From CAITWD01 sp963727285 (GTDB taxonomy: Bacteria > Actinomycetota > Thermoleophilia > Miltoncostaeales > Miltoncostaeaceae): a stretch of 64,000 bases of DNA. Positions 54,891-63,834 of this stretch are shown here, one piece after another. Under the pieces are notes generated by a model that worked only from the letters and a program-made list of their open reading frames with translations, was not told the DNA's origin and ran no database searches. A program made the translations under genes and the position numbers. The DNA lies in assembly GCA_963727285.1 (NCBI GenBank), contig CAVSFF010000009.1, positions 186,001-250,000 of the forward strand. Direction: 5' to 3'. The first letter of the stretch is position 1. Every line of letters starts with the position of its first letter.

Positions 54891-55792
54891 CCGAGCACCA
54901 GCTCGCCGCGGTAGCCGCGGAGAAACTCGCCCGCCCCGACCCGCCCTCGCGACGGCGGCTGCAGCTCGAGAATCTCGAGCGCCCCGTCGGCGCACCCCAT
55001 CAGCAGGCGTCCGTCGACGACGTGGAGCCCGGCCCCCGGGCGCTCATCGCAGGGAAGGGCCCGCCAAATCTTGAACGGCGTACCGTCGATCATCAGGCGC
55101 GCGCCGATGTGCGGTGCCAGTGCCCGAATCCGGTTGGCGAGCGCAACGGCCGTGTCACCGGGATCGAGCGCGCGATCGGCATCGCCGATCTTCGGCGCCA
55201 GCGAGACACCGGACTCTGCCTGGGCAGCAAACGCCGCATCGCCGCGCGCGAGGTCGTCGAGCGTGGCGACGAGCGCCGGGACGGCGACCGCGCACAGCCG
55301 GGTCATGATCGCCCCGGCGTCATCCTGCGCGGCGACCGGAACGCGAATCTCACGCGCCACGGGACCCGTGTCGAGCCCGGCGTCCATGCGCATGATGCAG
55401 ACCCCGGTCTCGGCCACTCCATCCATGAGCGCACGTTCGACCGGGGCGGCGCCACGATACGCGGGCAAGAGCGAGAAATGCGCGTTGATGCAGGGCCATT
55501 CCGACAACAGGGGCTCCTTGAGCAGTTGGCCGAACGCCACCACGCACAGTGCGCCGACATCGGCTGCACGCAGCTGATCGAGCACCTCGGGAGCATTGAT
55601 CGTCGCCGGACGCAGGCACGGAATACCGAGCTCCTCGGCCTGCTGGGCGACAGGTGTCAGCGAAGGTGTCCGCGACCGACCGCGCGGGCGGTCGGGTTGG
55701 GAGATCACCAGTGCGATGTCATGGTGCGCGGCGGAAAGCTCGCGCAGGATGGCGGCCGCGGGTGCGGGGCTGCCGGCAAAGGCGATGCGCAC
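54887..55792 (-). CDS. fmt: Methionyl-tRNA formyltransferase
   Basis: A 301-residue enzyme that formylates initiator tRNA. Active-site INAHFSLLPAYRGAAPVERALMDG, DAGLDTGPV and the C-terminal tRNA-binding barrel (IGARLMIDGTPFKIWRA, LEILELQPPSRGRVGAGEFLRGYR) are visible. GTG start five bases after def, with which it forms the formyl-methionine addition/removal pair. Confidence 0.95.
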   Translation of the reverse strand: MRIAFAGSPAPAAAILRELSAAHHDIALVISQPDRPRGRSRTPSLTPVAQQAEELGIPCLRPATINAPEVLDQLRAADVGALCVVAFGQLLKEPLLSEWPCINAHFSLLPAYRGAAPVERALMDGVAETGVCIMRMDAGLDTGPVAREIRVPVAAQDDAGAIMTRLCAVAVPALVATLDDLARGDAAFAAQAESGVSLAPKIGDADRALDPGDTAVALANRIRALAPHIGARLMIDGTPFKIWRALPCDERPGAGLHVVDGRLLMGCADGALEILELQPPSRGRVGAGEFLRGYRGELVLG

Positions 55793-55797
55793 GGTAT

Positions 55798-56337
55798 CTA
55801 GGCCTGGCTGCGTAGTTCACGCAGGGCCTGACGGCGCTGGTCCTTGGTCGTGCGATCGATAATCAGGATCCCGTCGAGGTGATCCATCTCGTGCTGGATG
55901 ACGCGTGCCTCGAACCCCTCCGCCTCGACGGTGAATGGTTCGCCATCGGCATCCCGTGCCTCCACGCGCACGGCGACGGCCCGGGGAACGTCCACGACGA
56001 TCTCGCCGATCGACAGGCAGCCCTCGGAATCGACGTCGGTTTCCTCGGAGGCCCACGCGAGCGTCGGGTTCACGAGCACGCGCGGCCGATCCTCGTCGCG
56101 AACCCGGTACACGAGGATTCGCCGCAGGGCGCCGAGCTGGGGGGCCGCGAGGCCCGCACCGTTGGCCTCGTCCATGATGAGTTCCATACGTGCGATCTCC
56201 TCGCGCAGCGCGTCATCGAAAACCGTGACCTCGCTGGCGGGAATCCGCAGGACGGGATCGCCGAGCTGGCGCACGGCGCGCAGCGCGGCGAGCCGGCGCT
56301 GCTCGAGTTCGGGATCTGCGAGTGCGCGTGACGACAT
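55798..56337 (-). CDS. def: Peptide deformylase
   Basis: A 179-residue metalloenzyme removing the N-formyl group. All three motifs are intact: GAGLAAPQLG, EGCLSIGE and HEMDHLDG (metal ligands Cys and two His). Typical type I length, with a short N-terminal extension. Just upstream of fmt. Confidence 0.96.
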   Translation of the reverse strand: MSSRALADPELEQRRLAALRAVRQLGDPVLRIPASEVTVFDDALREEIARMELIMDEANGAGLAAPQLGALRRILVYRVRDEDRPRVLVNPTLAWASEETDVDSEGCLSIGEIVVDVPRAVAVRVEARDADGEPFTVEAEGFEARVIQHEMDHLDGILIIDRTTKDQRRQALRELRSQA

Positions 56338-56396
56338 CGGTCCCAGATGGTAGCAAGCAGCGGGGGGCGGGCCCGACGGACCGCCCCCAAAGCGCC

Positions 56397-57224
56397 TTAC
56401 TTGCGGGGCGGGAGCGCCCGGCGGGCGTCGGCGAGGATCTGCGACCGGGCCGCCGTCAAGGCCGCCTCGCCGTCGATGGTGACACCGGCGCCACCCTGCA
56501 CGGAGACGACCGGGTCGCCGCCGCCGGTGGTGATCGTGACCTTCGGATCGCCGGTGCGCGGGTAGCGCACCTCGGCGGTCGCGTCGGTGGGGTGCACGAT
56601 CGTCGGGGCAGGTGCGAGATCGTTCAGCGCCAGGAAGATCGACGCGAACGCGTCCCGAAGATCCGGTGCGACCTGCGGCATCAGTTCCTCAAGGCGGTAC
56701 AACTCGGCGACGCGCGGCGTGTAGAAGTACTCGCCCTGCAGCAGCAGCGCAAGATCGACGCCGGTCGCAGCCCCGCGCTCGGGGCGTTCCTGGACCCAGT
56801 CCCGGATCCGCAGCCAGCTCTTGTGGATGACCTCGCCCCGCGCCTCCGCGATGGCCGTCGGCTGACGACGGTCGGGGCTGATGACGATCAGCACGGTGCG
56901 TGCAGCCGTGCCGAGCGCCGCCTGTGCGGCGGCGATACGTGCGGCACGGTCGACGTCAAACGCGAAGTCCGAAATAATTCCGACGGCCCACTCGTCACCG
57001 TTGCGCAACGTGATGTCGAAGGTCACGGCGTCGGCGCCGGTGCCGACGACGCGACGCTCGCTGACGAGCATCTGGCCGGTGCCGGCAACAGGGTCGCCGA
57101 GCAGTTCGGTCACGAGCGCATCGCGCGTCTCGGCGCTCCCGAGCTGCAGGAGTGTCGCCAGGACGTGGACCCACTGCTCGCGCGGCTCGGAGAACGCCTC
57201 ATAGAGTCTTGGGACCGGCATCAT
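56397..57224 (-). CDS. Conserved-context hypothetical protein, about 275 residues
   Basis: Unrecognised. The protein starts MMPVPRLYEAFSEPREQWVHVLATLLQLGS. A central segment, AVTFDITLRNGDEWAVGIISDFAFDVD, followed by AAQAALGTAARTVLIVISPDRR, has the strand pattern of PD-(D/E)xK nucleases (acidic strand, then a strand pair), but the lysine is absent. The C-terminal 60 residues (ITTGGGDPVVSVQGGAGVTIDGEAAL) look like repeated beta strands. A GGAAG-like site precedes the ATG. It sits between priA and def with 78- and 59-base gaps. Confidence 0.6.
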   Translation of the reverse strand: MMPVPRLYEAFSEPREQWVHVLATLLQLGSAETRDALVTELLGDPVAGTGQMLVSERRVVGTGADAVTFDITLRNGDEWAVGIISDFAFDVDRAARIAAAQAALGTAARTVLIVISPDRRQPTAIAEARGEVIHKSWLRIRDWVQERPERGAATGVDLALLLQGEYFYTPRVAELYRLEELMPQVAPDLRDAFASIFLALNDLAPAPTIVHPTDATAEVRYPRTGDPKVTITTGGGDPVVSVQGGAGVTIDGEAALTAARSQILADARRALPPRK

Positions 57225-57302
57225 TCTCACTTCCGTCGGAATTGATGACCGCAGAACTTTACACCTGCCACGCAGGGGCTGACGGCAGCGGCGGGAGCCG
57301 GG

Positions 57303-59546
57303 TCAGGTGGTCTGCGGATCGACGTCGATGACGATCCGGACGTCGGCCGTCGTCGCACCGGGGCGGGCGGACGCGACGGCCGTCACGGCAGCCGACCGCG
57401 CGTCGGCGATGTGCTCCCCCCGGACCAGCAGCGCGCGTCGGGTCCGTCCGCGAATGCGGTGCAGCGGAGCCGGCCCGAGCACGGTCACGGGCCGGTCACC
57501 GGTCGCCATGGCATCGGCGACCTGCCGCGCGACTGCGACCACCGCGTCCCGGTCATGGCCCTCGATCACGATCCGCACGAGGTGGCCGAAGGGCGGCATG
57601 AGGTAGTCGCGGCGCCGCGCGAGCTCCCCCTCGAGGAAGTCGGTGACCGCAAGGTCCGCGCCCAGGCGGACCGCGCGCGCCCCCGGTTCCCATGCCTGCA
57701 CGATCACCGTCGACGACTCGCCGCGACGTCCGGCACGTCCCGCCGTCTGCACGATCAGATCGAATGCGCGCTCCTCGGCCCGGAAATCGGCGTGACGCAG
57801 CCCCGCGTCGGCATCGAGGACCGCCGCCACGGTCACCTCGGGCAGGTCGTGCCCCTTTGCGACCATCTGCGTCCCGAGCAGGATCGCGGGTCCCGGTTGC
57901 GCGAACTCGGCCAGCAATTCGGCGACGGATCCGCGCGCCGCGGTGGATGACGCATCCAACCGCACCAACCGCATTCCCGGGACGATCTTCGCGAGCGCCT
58001 GTTCAAGACCCTGCGTCCCGAGCCCACCGCGCAGGATCTCGCTCGCCCCGCAGCGCGGGCACACCGTCGGCACGGGCAGCTCGTATCCGCAGTGATGGCA
58101 TGCCAGGCGGGCCGGATCGCGATGGTGGACGAGCGCGACGTCGCAGGACGGACAGGTCGCGAGCCAGCCGCAGGCCCGACAGAGTGCCATCAGCGCGAAT
58201 CCGCGCCGGTTGAGCAGGATCACGGCCTTGTTGCCCTGATCGGCGGCGTCCCGCAAGGCCCTCGCCAACGGCGCCGAAATCGGTCCGGGGCCCTGGGTAC
58301 GCATGTCGACGACCCGCACGGCCGGCGGCTGGGAGCCGTCGGCGCGGGTCCGCAACGTCAGCCGCTCGAGCGCGTGCCACGTCTCGGGGCGCGGCGTCGC
58401 CGAGCCGTAGACCACGAGCGCCCCGGCGTCGCGGCCGCGGCGATAGGCGACTTGGCGGGCGTCATAGCGCGGCGCGGAGTCCTGCTTGTACGAGGCGTCA
58501 TGCTCCTCGTCGACGACGATCAGGCCGAGATTGCGTACCGGCGCGAACACCGCGCTGCGCGCGCCGACGACGACGTCCGCGTCCCCGTCCCGCAGCCGTG
58601 CGTCGGCCCGTGCGCGCTCGGCGGGGGTCATGTTGGAGTGCCAGACCTCGACCGCGGGTCCGAGCCGTGCCCGCAACCGTGACAGCAGTTGGGGCGTCAG
58701 GCTGATTTCCGGGACCAGGACAATGGCCCCGCGGCCCGCGGCCCGGACCGCGTCGAGGGCCCGGAGATAGACCTCGGTCTTGCCGGACCCCGTGACCCCG
58801 TGCAGCAGGAGCGCCGGCGGGCCGCCGGCGGCGAGGGCCGCATCGATGCGGGCGACGGCCGTCGCCTGGTCCGGGGTCAGTCGGGCGGGCACGGGCGGCA
58901 CCGGCATCCCGAGCCCGTGGACGTCGCCGGCGGCCGGGACCTCGGCATCGAGTGCGATCAGCCCGGCATCGGCCATCCGCCGTAGGGTCGGCATCGTGGT
59001 CGTCGCGGCCCGCACGAGTTCGGCCGCCGGAATCGCTCCCGCCTCGGGCACGGCGGCGAGGACGGCCTGCTGGCGGGCCGTGGTGGCAGCGGCGCCCGCG
59101 ATGCGCCGGACGACCAGGCGGGCGGCGGGGCCGCGGGCCGGCACCGTGAGCCGCCAGGTCCCGTCGGCGGAGCGGCGCAGGGCGCCCTCGGCCCCCGGGG
59201 GCACGACGAGGCGCAGGCAGGCGGCGACCGGCGCCGCATAGTACCGGGCAACCCAGAAGGCCAGCTCGCGCAGCTGGTCGGGAATGGCGGCCGTCGCGAC
59301 CCGCCCGGCCAGCGCGACGAGTCGTCCGGTATGGGTCGCGGGATCGTCGCCGACAACCACCCCGACCACCCGGCGCCGTCCCAACGGGCACGCGACCAGC
59401 GCGCCGACGGGGACCTCGAGCCCGTCGGGTACGAGGTAGTCAAGGGGACGATCGAGCGCGCGGGTATCGACCAGCAGATGGACCTGGACGCAGCGCCGGG
59501 GCGCGGCGCCCGCCGCATCATCCGCCAGCAATGACGGATGGTTCAC
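57303..59546 (-). CDS. priA: Primosomal protein N' (replication restart helicase PriA)
   Basis: A 747-residue helicase. The N-terminal 3'-DNA-binding domain (VQVHLLVDTRALDRPLDYLVPDGL) is followed by Walker A LLHGVTGSGKTEVYLRAL, VVDEEHDASYKQD and GSATPRPETW. The zinc cluster is CRACGWLATCPSCDVALVHH and CHHCGYELPVPTVCPRCG. QTAGRAGRRGESSTV is motif VI. In many actinobacteria PriA lacks a working helicase site, but here the Walker and DEEH motifs are intact. Confidence 0.95.
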   Translation of the reverse strand: MNHPSLLADDAAGAAPRRCVQVHLLVDTRALDRPLDYLVPDGLEVPVGALVACPLGRRRVVGVVVGDDPATHTGRLVALAGRVATAAIPDQLRELAFWVARYYAAPVAACLRLVVPPGAEGALRRSADGTWRLTVPARGPAARLVVRRIAGAAATTARQQAVLAAVPEAGAIPAAELVRAATTTMPTLRRMADAGLIALDAEVPAAGDVHGLGMPVPPVPARLTPDQATAVARIDAALAAGGPPALLLHGVTGSGKTEVYLRALDAVRAAGRGAIVLVPEISLTPQLLSRLRARLGPAVEVWHSNMTPAERARADARLRDGDADVVVGARSAVFAPVRNLGLIVVDEEHDASYKQDSAPRYDARQVAYRRGRDAGALVVYGSATPRPETWHALERLTLRTRADGSQPPAVRVVDMRTQGPGPISAPLARALRDAADQGNKAVILLNRRGFALMALCRACGWLATCPSCDVALVHHRDPARLACHHCGYELPVPTVCPRCGASEILRGGLGTQGLEQALAKIVPGMRLVRLDASSTAARGSVAELLAEFAQPGPAILLGTQMVAKGHDLPEVTVAAVLDADAGLRHADFRAEERAFDLIVQTAGRAGRRGESSTVIVQAWEPGARAVRLGADLAVTDFLEGELARRRDYLMPPFGHLVRIVIEGHDRDAVVAVARQVADAMATGDRPVTVLGPAPLHRIRGRTRRALLVRGEHIADARSAAVTAVASARPGATTADVRIVIDVDPQTT

Positions 59547-59561
59547 GCGGACATCGTCCGG

Positions 59562-60740
59562 TTACCCGCGCGCCTCGTTGCCGATCGCCGTGGACTCCCA
59601 GGTGAATTCGGGGAGCTCACGGCCGAAGTGGCCGTAGGCGGCGGTCTTCTGGAAGATCGGCCGGCGGAGATCCAGCCGTTCCACGATCGCCGCCGGACGC
59701 AGGTCGAAGTTCTCCGCCACCCAGCGTTCAATCTGCTCGATCGGCCGCGTCTCGGTCCCGAATGTCTCGACAGATATCGACACCGGTCGCGCCACCCCGA
59801 TCGCATACGCCACCTGCACCTCGCAACGTGCCGCGAACCCGGCGGCGACCACGTTCTTGGCCACCCAGCGGGCGGCGTACGCCGCCGAACGGTCGACCTT
59901 GCTGGGGTCTTTGCCGGAGAATGCGCCGCCACCGTGGCGTGCCATGCCGCCGTACGTGTCGACGATGATCTTGCGCCCGGTCAGGCCGGCGTCCCCGACC
60001 GGTCCGCCGATCACAAAATTTCCGGTGGGGTTGATGAAGTAGCGGATCCCGGTCGTCGAATACCCGTACTCCTCAACGACCGGCCGGATCACCTCGTTGG
60101 TCATGTCCAGCTCCAGCTCGCCGCGGTCAATGCCGGGGTTGTGCTGGGTCGACAGCACGATGGCGTCAATGCCGACGGGCCGCCCGTTCTGATAGCGCAC
60201 GGTGACCTGAGTCTTCCCATCGGGCCGCAGGTACGGGACCTCGCCCGAGTGCCGGGCCGACGCGAGCCGTTCGGAGATGCGATGGGCAAGGGTGATCGGC
60301 ACCGGCATCAGCTGCGGCGTCTCGTCGCTGGCGTACCCGAACATCAACCCCTGGTCGCCCGCACCCTGGAGGTCATAGGCATCCTGGGACGCGCCGACGC
60401 GGGTCTCATGGGCGGAATCGACCCCTTGGGCGATATCCGGGCTTTGGCGGTCGAGGGCCACGAGAATCGCGCAGGTGGCAGCATCGAACCCGATCTCGCT
60501 CGAGGTGTAGCCCACCCGCCCGATCGTCGCGCGGACGATGTCCGGAATGTCGATGCGGGCCGAACTGCTGATCTCGCCGGCGACGACGACCTGGCCGGTC
60601 GTCACCAGGGTCTCGCACGCCACCCGGGCGTTGTGATCCTCCGCCAGGATCGCGTCGAGGACACCGTCCGAGATCTGATCTGCAAGCTTGTCCGGATGGC
60701 CCTCTGTGACCGATTCGGATGTGAACAGACGATCGCTCAT
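59562..60740 (-). CDS. metK: S-adenosylmethionine synthetase
   Basis: A 392-residue enzyme making SAM from methionine and ATP. FTSESVTEGHPDKLADQISD, GAGDQGLMFGYASDE and GGGAFSGKDPSKVDRSAAY hold the ATP, metal and methionine sites. The 16-base gap to priA suggests co-transcription. I see no SAM riboswitch in the short upstream gap. Source of methyl donor for TrmD, RsmB and RsmD in the same window. Confidence 0.97.
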   Translation of the reverse strand: MSDRLFTSESVTEGHPDKLADQISDGVLDAILAEDHNARVACETLVTTGQVVVAGEISSSARIDIPDIVRATIGRVGYTSSEIGFDAATCAILVALDRQSPDIAQGVDSAHETRVGASQDAYDLQGAGDQGLMFGYASDETPQLMPVPITLAHRISERLASARHSGEVPYLRPDGKTQVTVRYQNGRPVGIDAIVLSTQHNPGIDRGELELDMTNEVIRPVVEEYGYSTTGIRYFINPTGNFVIGGPVGDAGLTGRKIIVDTYGGMARHGGGAFSGKDPSKVDRSAAYAARWVAKNVVAAGFAARCEVQVAYAIGVARPVSISVETFGTETRPIEQIERWVAENFDLRPAAIVERLDLRRPIFQKTAAYGHFGRELPEFTWESTAIGNEARG

Positions 60741-60790
60741 GCGCTAGGCCCTTGGCGTTGGGGAGACGCGGGCGAGAATATCACCACGGC

Positions 60791-60813
60791 TCCGACCCGC
60801 AGGTCGGGTCGGA
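60791..60813 (-). terminator. Hairpin between gpsA and metK
   Basis: TCCGACCCG (60791-60799) and CGGGTCGGA (60805-60813) form a perfect 9-bp stem with a five-base loop. It directly follows the gpsA stop on the minus strand and lies about 50 bases upstream of metK. No T-run, so it may terminate weakly or shape the metK leader. Confidence 0.4.
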
Positions 60814-61824
60814 TCACTCTTCGATCGCGGGAGCGCGCGCCATGAGGTCGCGCATGCAGTCAGCGACGGGCTTGCCGCCGACGGCCGCAGCGACTTCGCT
60901 GCTGATCGGGAGCTCCACGCCCGCGCGATCCGCCAGATCGAGCAGCCGTGCGGCCGTCCACAGTCCTTCGGCGACCTGACCGATGCTCGCCTCGGCCTCA
61001 GCCCCGGTGAGGCCGCCCGCGATCAACTCCCCCACACGCCGGTTTCGGGAATGCCCGCTCGTGCAGGTGCCGACCAGGTCCCCCATCCCCGCCAATCCGC
61101 GAAACGTCGCATCGTGGGCGCCGTAGGCACGTCCCAGGCGGGTCATCTCAGCGAGTCCGCGGGTGATCAGACTGGCCTTCGCGTTGTCGCCGAACCCCAG
61201 CCCGTCAGCCATCCCGGCGCCGATGGCGATCACGTTCTTGGCGGCGGCGCAGAGTTCCACCCCGACCAAGTCGTCGTTGAGGTAGACACGGAACCCGGGG
61301 CCGTTGAGCAGCCGCTGCACGCGCGCGCCGAGTGCCAGATCGCCGGCGACGACGGCCGCCGCCGGCTGCCCCTCCGCGACCTCTTCGGCGTGGTTCGGAC
61401 CGGACAGCACCGCGAACGGCACACCGTCGCCGAGAGCGTCCTGCCAAATCTCCGACAACCGGCGCCCGCTGCCGGGGTCGAGCCCCTTGGTCAGCGACAG
61501 CACTCCGGTCCCCGGCGCGATTGCCGCGGCGACGGCCGGCGCCATCGTGGCGATCGCGCGGCTGGGAATCGCGATGACCACCAAGTCCACGTCGCCGAGG
61601 ACATCCAGGCCGTCAGCGGCGACGATCTCCAGCGAACCGGGCAGCGGGACGCCGGGCAGATAGGCGGAATTGGCGTGCTCGCGCACGAGGGTCGCTGCAT
61701 GTTCGCGCGTCCGACACACCAGCCGCACCGCGACGCCGTGACGGTCGCACAGGAGTGCGAACGCCGTGCCCCACGACCCCCCGCCGAGCACCGCAACCCT
61801 GCCGATGTCGGTGTCCGCGCTCAC
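60814..61824 (-). CDS. gpsA: Glycerol-3-phosphate dehydrogenase [NAD(P)+]
   Basis: A 336-residue enzyme supplying sn-glycerol-3-phosphate for phospholipids. NAD-binding VAVLGGGSWGTAFA, LSLTKGLDP, FAVLSGPNHAEEVAEG and the catalytic region ELCAAAKNVIAIGAGMADGLGFGDNAKASLITRG are intact. GTG 61824 overlaps the der stop (GTGA) and gives the normal N-terminus. Confidence 0.95.
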   Translation of the reverse strand: MSADTDIGRVAVLGGGSWGTAFALLCDRHGVAVRLVCRTREHAATLVREHANSAYLPGVPLPGSLEIVAADGLDVLGDVDLVVIAIPSRAIATMAPAVAAAIAPGTGVLSLTKGLDPGSGRRLSEIWQDALGDGVPFAVLSGPNHAEEVAEGQPAAAVVAGDLALGARVQRLLNGPGFRVYLNDDLVGVELCAAAKNVIAIGAGMADGLGFGDNAKASLITRGLAEMTRLGRAYGAHDATFRGLAGMGDLVGTCTSGHSRNRRVGELIAGGLTGAEAEASIGQVAEGLWTAARLLDLADRAGVELPISSEVAAAVGGKPVADCMRDLMARAPAIEE

Positions 61825-63200
61825 CCGCCGCGGTCCCGGACCTGCAAGATGATCGGCACGCCGTCGAGGTCGAACCGGCGGCGCAACTGGTTCTCGAGCC
61901 AGAACCCGTAATCGCGCGTGATCAGGGACCGGTCGTTGACGTCTAGCCGCAGCGTCGGCGGGGCGACGTCGACCTGCACCAGATACCGCAGCGACAAGCG
62001 CCGACGCCCTCCGCGCGGGCCGGGACGCGCTTCGGCCAGTTCGCGGAGCGCCGTGTTGAGCTTGTGTGTCGTGATCCGTGTCCGCCGCCGCTCGTAGAGC
62101 CGCAACGCCGCCGGGATCAACCGGTGCAGCCCCTCCCCCGTCTCGGCCGAGCACACCTCGATGAGGGGGCGCTGGCGAGACTTGGCACGCAGCTCACCGC
62201 GGATCGCGTCGAGCTCGGGCTGGGCAAGGTCCCACTTGTTCATGACCACCAGCGTCGCGCACTTGGCGCGTGCGGCCGAGTCGACGGCCCGCAGATCCGC
62301 GTCGGTCAGACCCTCGGTGGCATCGCAGATCACCAGCGCCACATCACTGCGTTCGGCGGCCTGGATCGCGCGAATCTGGCTGTAGTGCTCGACATCGTCC
62401 CGCATCCGTCCCCGCTTGCGCATGCCGGCGGTATCGGTGAGTACGACCTCCCGGCCCTCGAAGTCGAACAACGTGTCGATCGGATCCCGCGTGGTACCGG
62501 GGCGATCGTGGACGATCACCCGCCGCTCGCCCAGCAGGGCGTTGACGATCGAGCTCTTGCCGACATTTGGGCGGCCCATGATGCACAACGCGGGCACGCC
62601 TTCCTGGCGCGGAATGATGATCTCCGGATCGGGGAGCGCCGCCACCATCACGTCAAGCAGGTCACCGATACCAAGCCCGTGCTGGGCGGAGACGGGAACG
62701 ACGTCGCCCAGGCCGAGCCCCCACAGCCCCTGCGCCAACAGTTCGGTTTCGCGGCGCTCGCACTTGTTGGCGATCACGATCACCGGGATCTTGGCCGTGC
62801 GCAGGTAGTCGGCGACCTCGAGATCGCCCGGGGTCGGGGCCGTCGTGGCGTCGACCACGAACAGCGCCAAGTCGGCGTCGGCAATCGCCTGGCGCGCCTG
62901 ATCGGCGACCTGACGCCCGATCGGCGTCGGGTCCTCGGCGTCGATTCCGCCCGTGTCGATGAGCTGGAAGGTGTGCCCGGCCCACTCTGTCCCCGCCTGG
63001 CGACGGTCACGAGTGACGCCCGGCACCGGATCGATCACGGCGTCCCGGCGTCCGGTGATGCGGTTGAACAGGGTCGACTTGCCGACGTTGGGGTACCCGA
63101 CCACGGCGATGATCGGCTGGTTCGTGGCCAGCGTGGTCGCCGGAACGACGCCCGCCCGTTTGCCCGGTACGCGATGCCGGTGTTCGGTGGGTTCAGGCAT
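61821..63200 (-). CDS. der: Ribosome biogenesis GTPase Der (EngA)
   Basis: A 459-residue protein with two tandem GTPase domains and a C-terminal KH-like domain, for 50S assembly. First domain: GYPNVGKSTLFNRI, DTGGID, NKCERRE. Second: GRPNVGKSSIVNALL, DTAGMRKRG, NKWDLA. ATG 63200 overlaps plsC by eight bases. A basic 25-residue leader precedes the first domain. Confidence 0.96.
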   Translation of the reverse strand: MPEPTEHRHRVPGKRAGVVPATTLATNQPIIAVVGYPNVGKSTLFNRITGRRDAVIDPVPGVTRDRRQAGTEWAGHTFQLIDTGGIDAEDPTPIGRQVADQARQAIADADLALFVVDATTAPTPGDLEVADYLRTAKIPVIVIANKCERRETELLAQGLWGLGLGDVVPVSAQHGLGIGDLLDVMVAALPDPEIIIPRQEGVPALCIMGRPNVGKSSIVNALLGERRVIVHDRPGTTRDPIDTLFDFEGREVVLTDTAGMRKRGRMRDDVEHYSQIRAIQAAERSDVALVICDATEGLTDADLRAVDSAARAKCATLVVMNKWDLAQPELDAIRGELRAKSRQRPLIEVCSAETGEGLHRLIPAALRLYERRRTRITTHKLNTALRELAEARPGPRGGRRRLSLRYLVQVDVAPPTLRLDVNDRSLITRDYGFWLENQLRRRFDLDGVPIILQVRDRGG

Positions 63201-63834
63201 TCGTGTCTCCCGGGGATCGGTCGCGCAGTGCACCGATCGCGTCCATCATGCGGTTGGCGATCGCCTGACTCTGCGCGCTGCGCGAGCCTTTGGGCAGGTC
63301 GCTGAAATCGAGCGGTGCGCCGACGGTGACACGAACGGGACCCCAGCGGCGCTGTCCGCGGCTGACCAGGATCGGCATGACCTGCACGCCCTCGACCCGC
63401 GCCAAGGCCCCGGCCCCGGGCCAGGCCGGACCGAACTCCCCCTCCGTGTGGCGAGTCCCCTCGGGGAACATCAGTAGTGCCTCCCCTTCGGCCAGCAGAC
63501 GCCGGGCGGTTCGAATCGCCGACAGGTCGGCACCGCCACGTTCGACCGGGAACACCCCGGCGTTCGCAAACACGCGGCCGACCACGGGAATGGTCAGCAG
63601 CTCGCGTTTGGCCATGGAGTAGACCCGGCGACGGGGCGCCAGCGCGTACCCGATCATCGGAGGATCCCACATCGAGATGTGGTTGGCGACGAACAGCGTC
63701 GCGCCGTGGCTCGGGACCCGATCGACTCCCACGGCCTGGACGCGGTAGATCCACCGGAAGATGGGGGTCAGCATGATCCGGCCCGTCCACCAGAGCCATC
63801 CGACGATCCGGACCTTGGGCGTGTCGTCGCTCAT
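63193..63834 (-). CDS. plsC: 1-acyl-sn-glycerol-3-phosphate acyltransferase
   Basis: A 213-residue membrane-associated acyltransferase. The catalytic HxxxxD box is NHISMWDPPMIG, and the substrate motif is LLMFPEGTRH; GVFPVERGG is also conserved. An N-terminal hydrophobic patch (IVGWLWWTGRIMLTPIFRWIY) anchors it. ATG overlaps the cmk stop. Completes phosphatidate formation with PlsX/GpsA. Confidence 0.93.
   Translation of the reverse strand: MSDDTPKVRIVGWLWWTGRIMLTPIFRWIYRVQAVGVDRVPSHGATLFVANHISMWDPPMIGYALAPRRRVYSMAKRELLTIPVVGRVFANAGVFPVERGGADLSAIRTARRLLAEGEALLMFPEGTRHTEGEFGPAWPGAGALARVEGVQVMPILVSRGQRRWGPVRVTVGAPLDFSDLPKGSRSAQSQAIANRMMDAIGALRDRSPGDTNA

Noticed and set aside
60741..60813. Possible SAM riboswitch before metK
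   Set aside because: The gap is only about 73 bases and lacks the conserved core of SAM-I, SAM-II or SAM-IV classes; only a simple hairpin is present.
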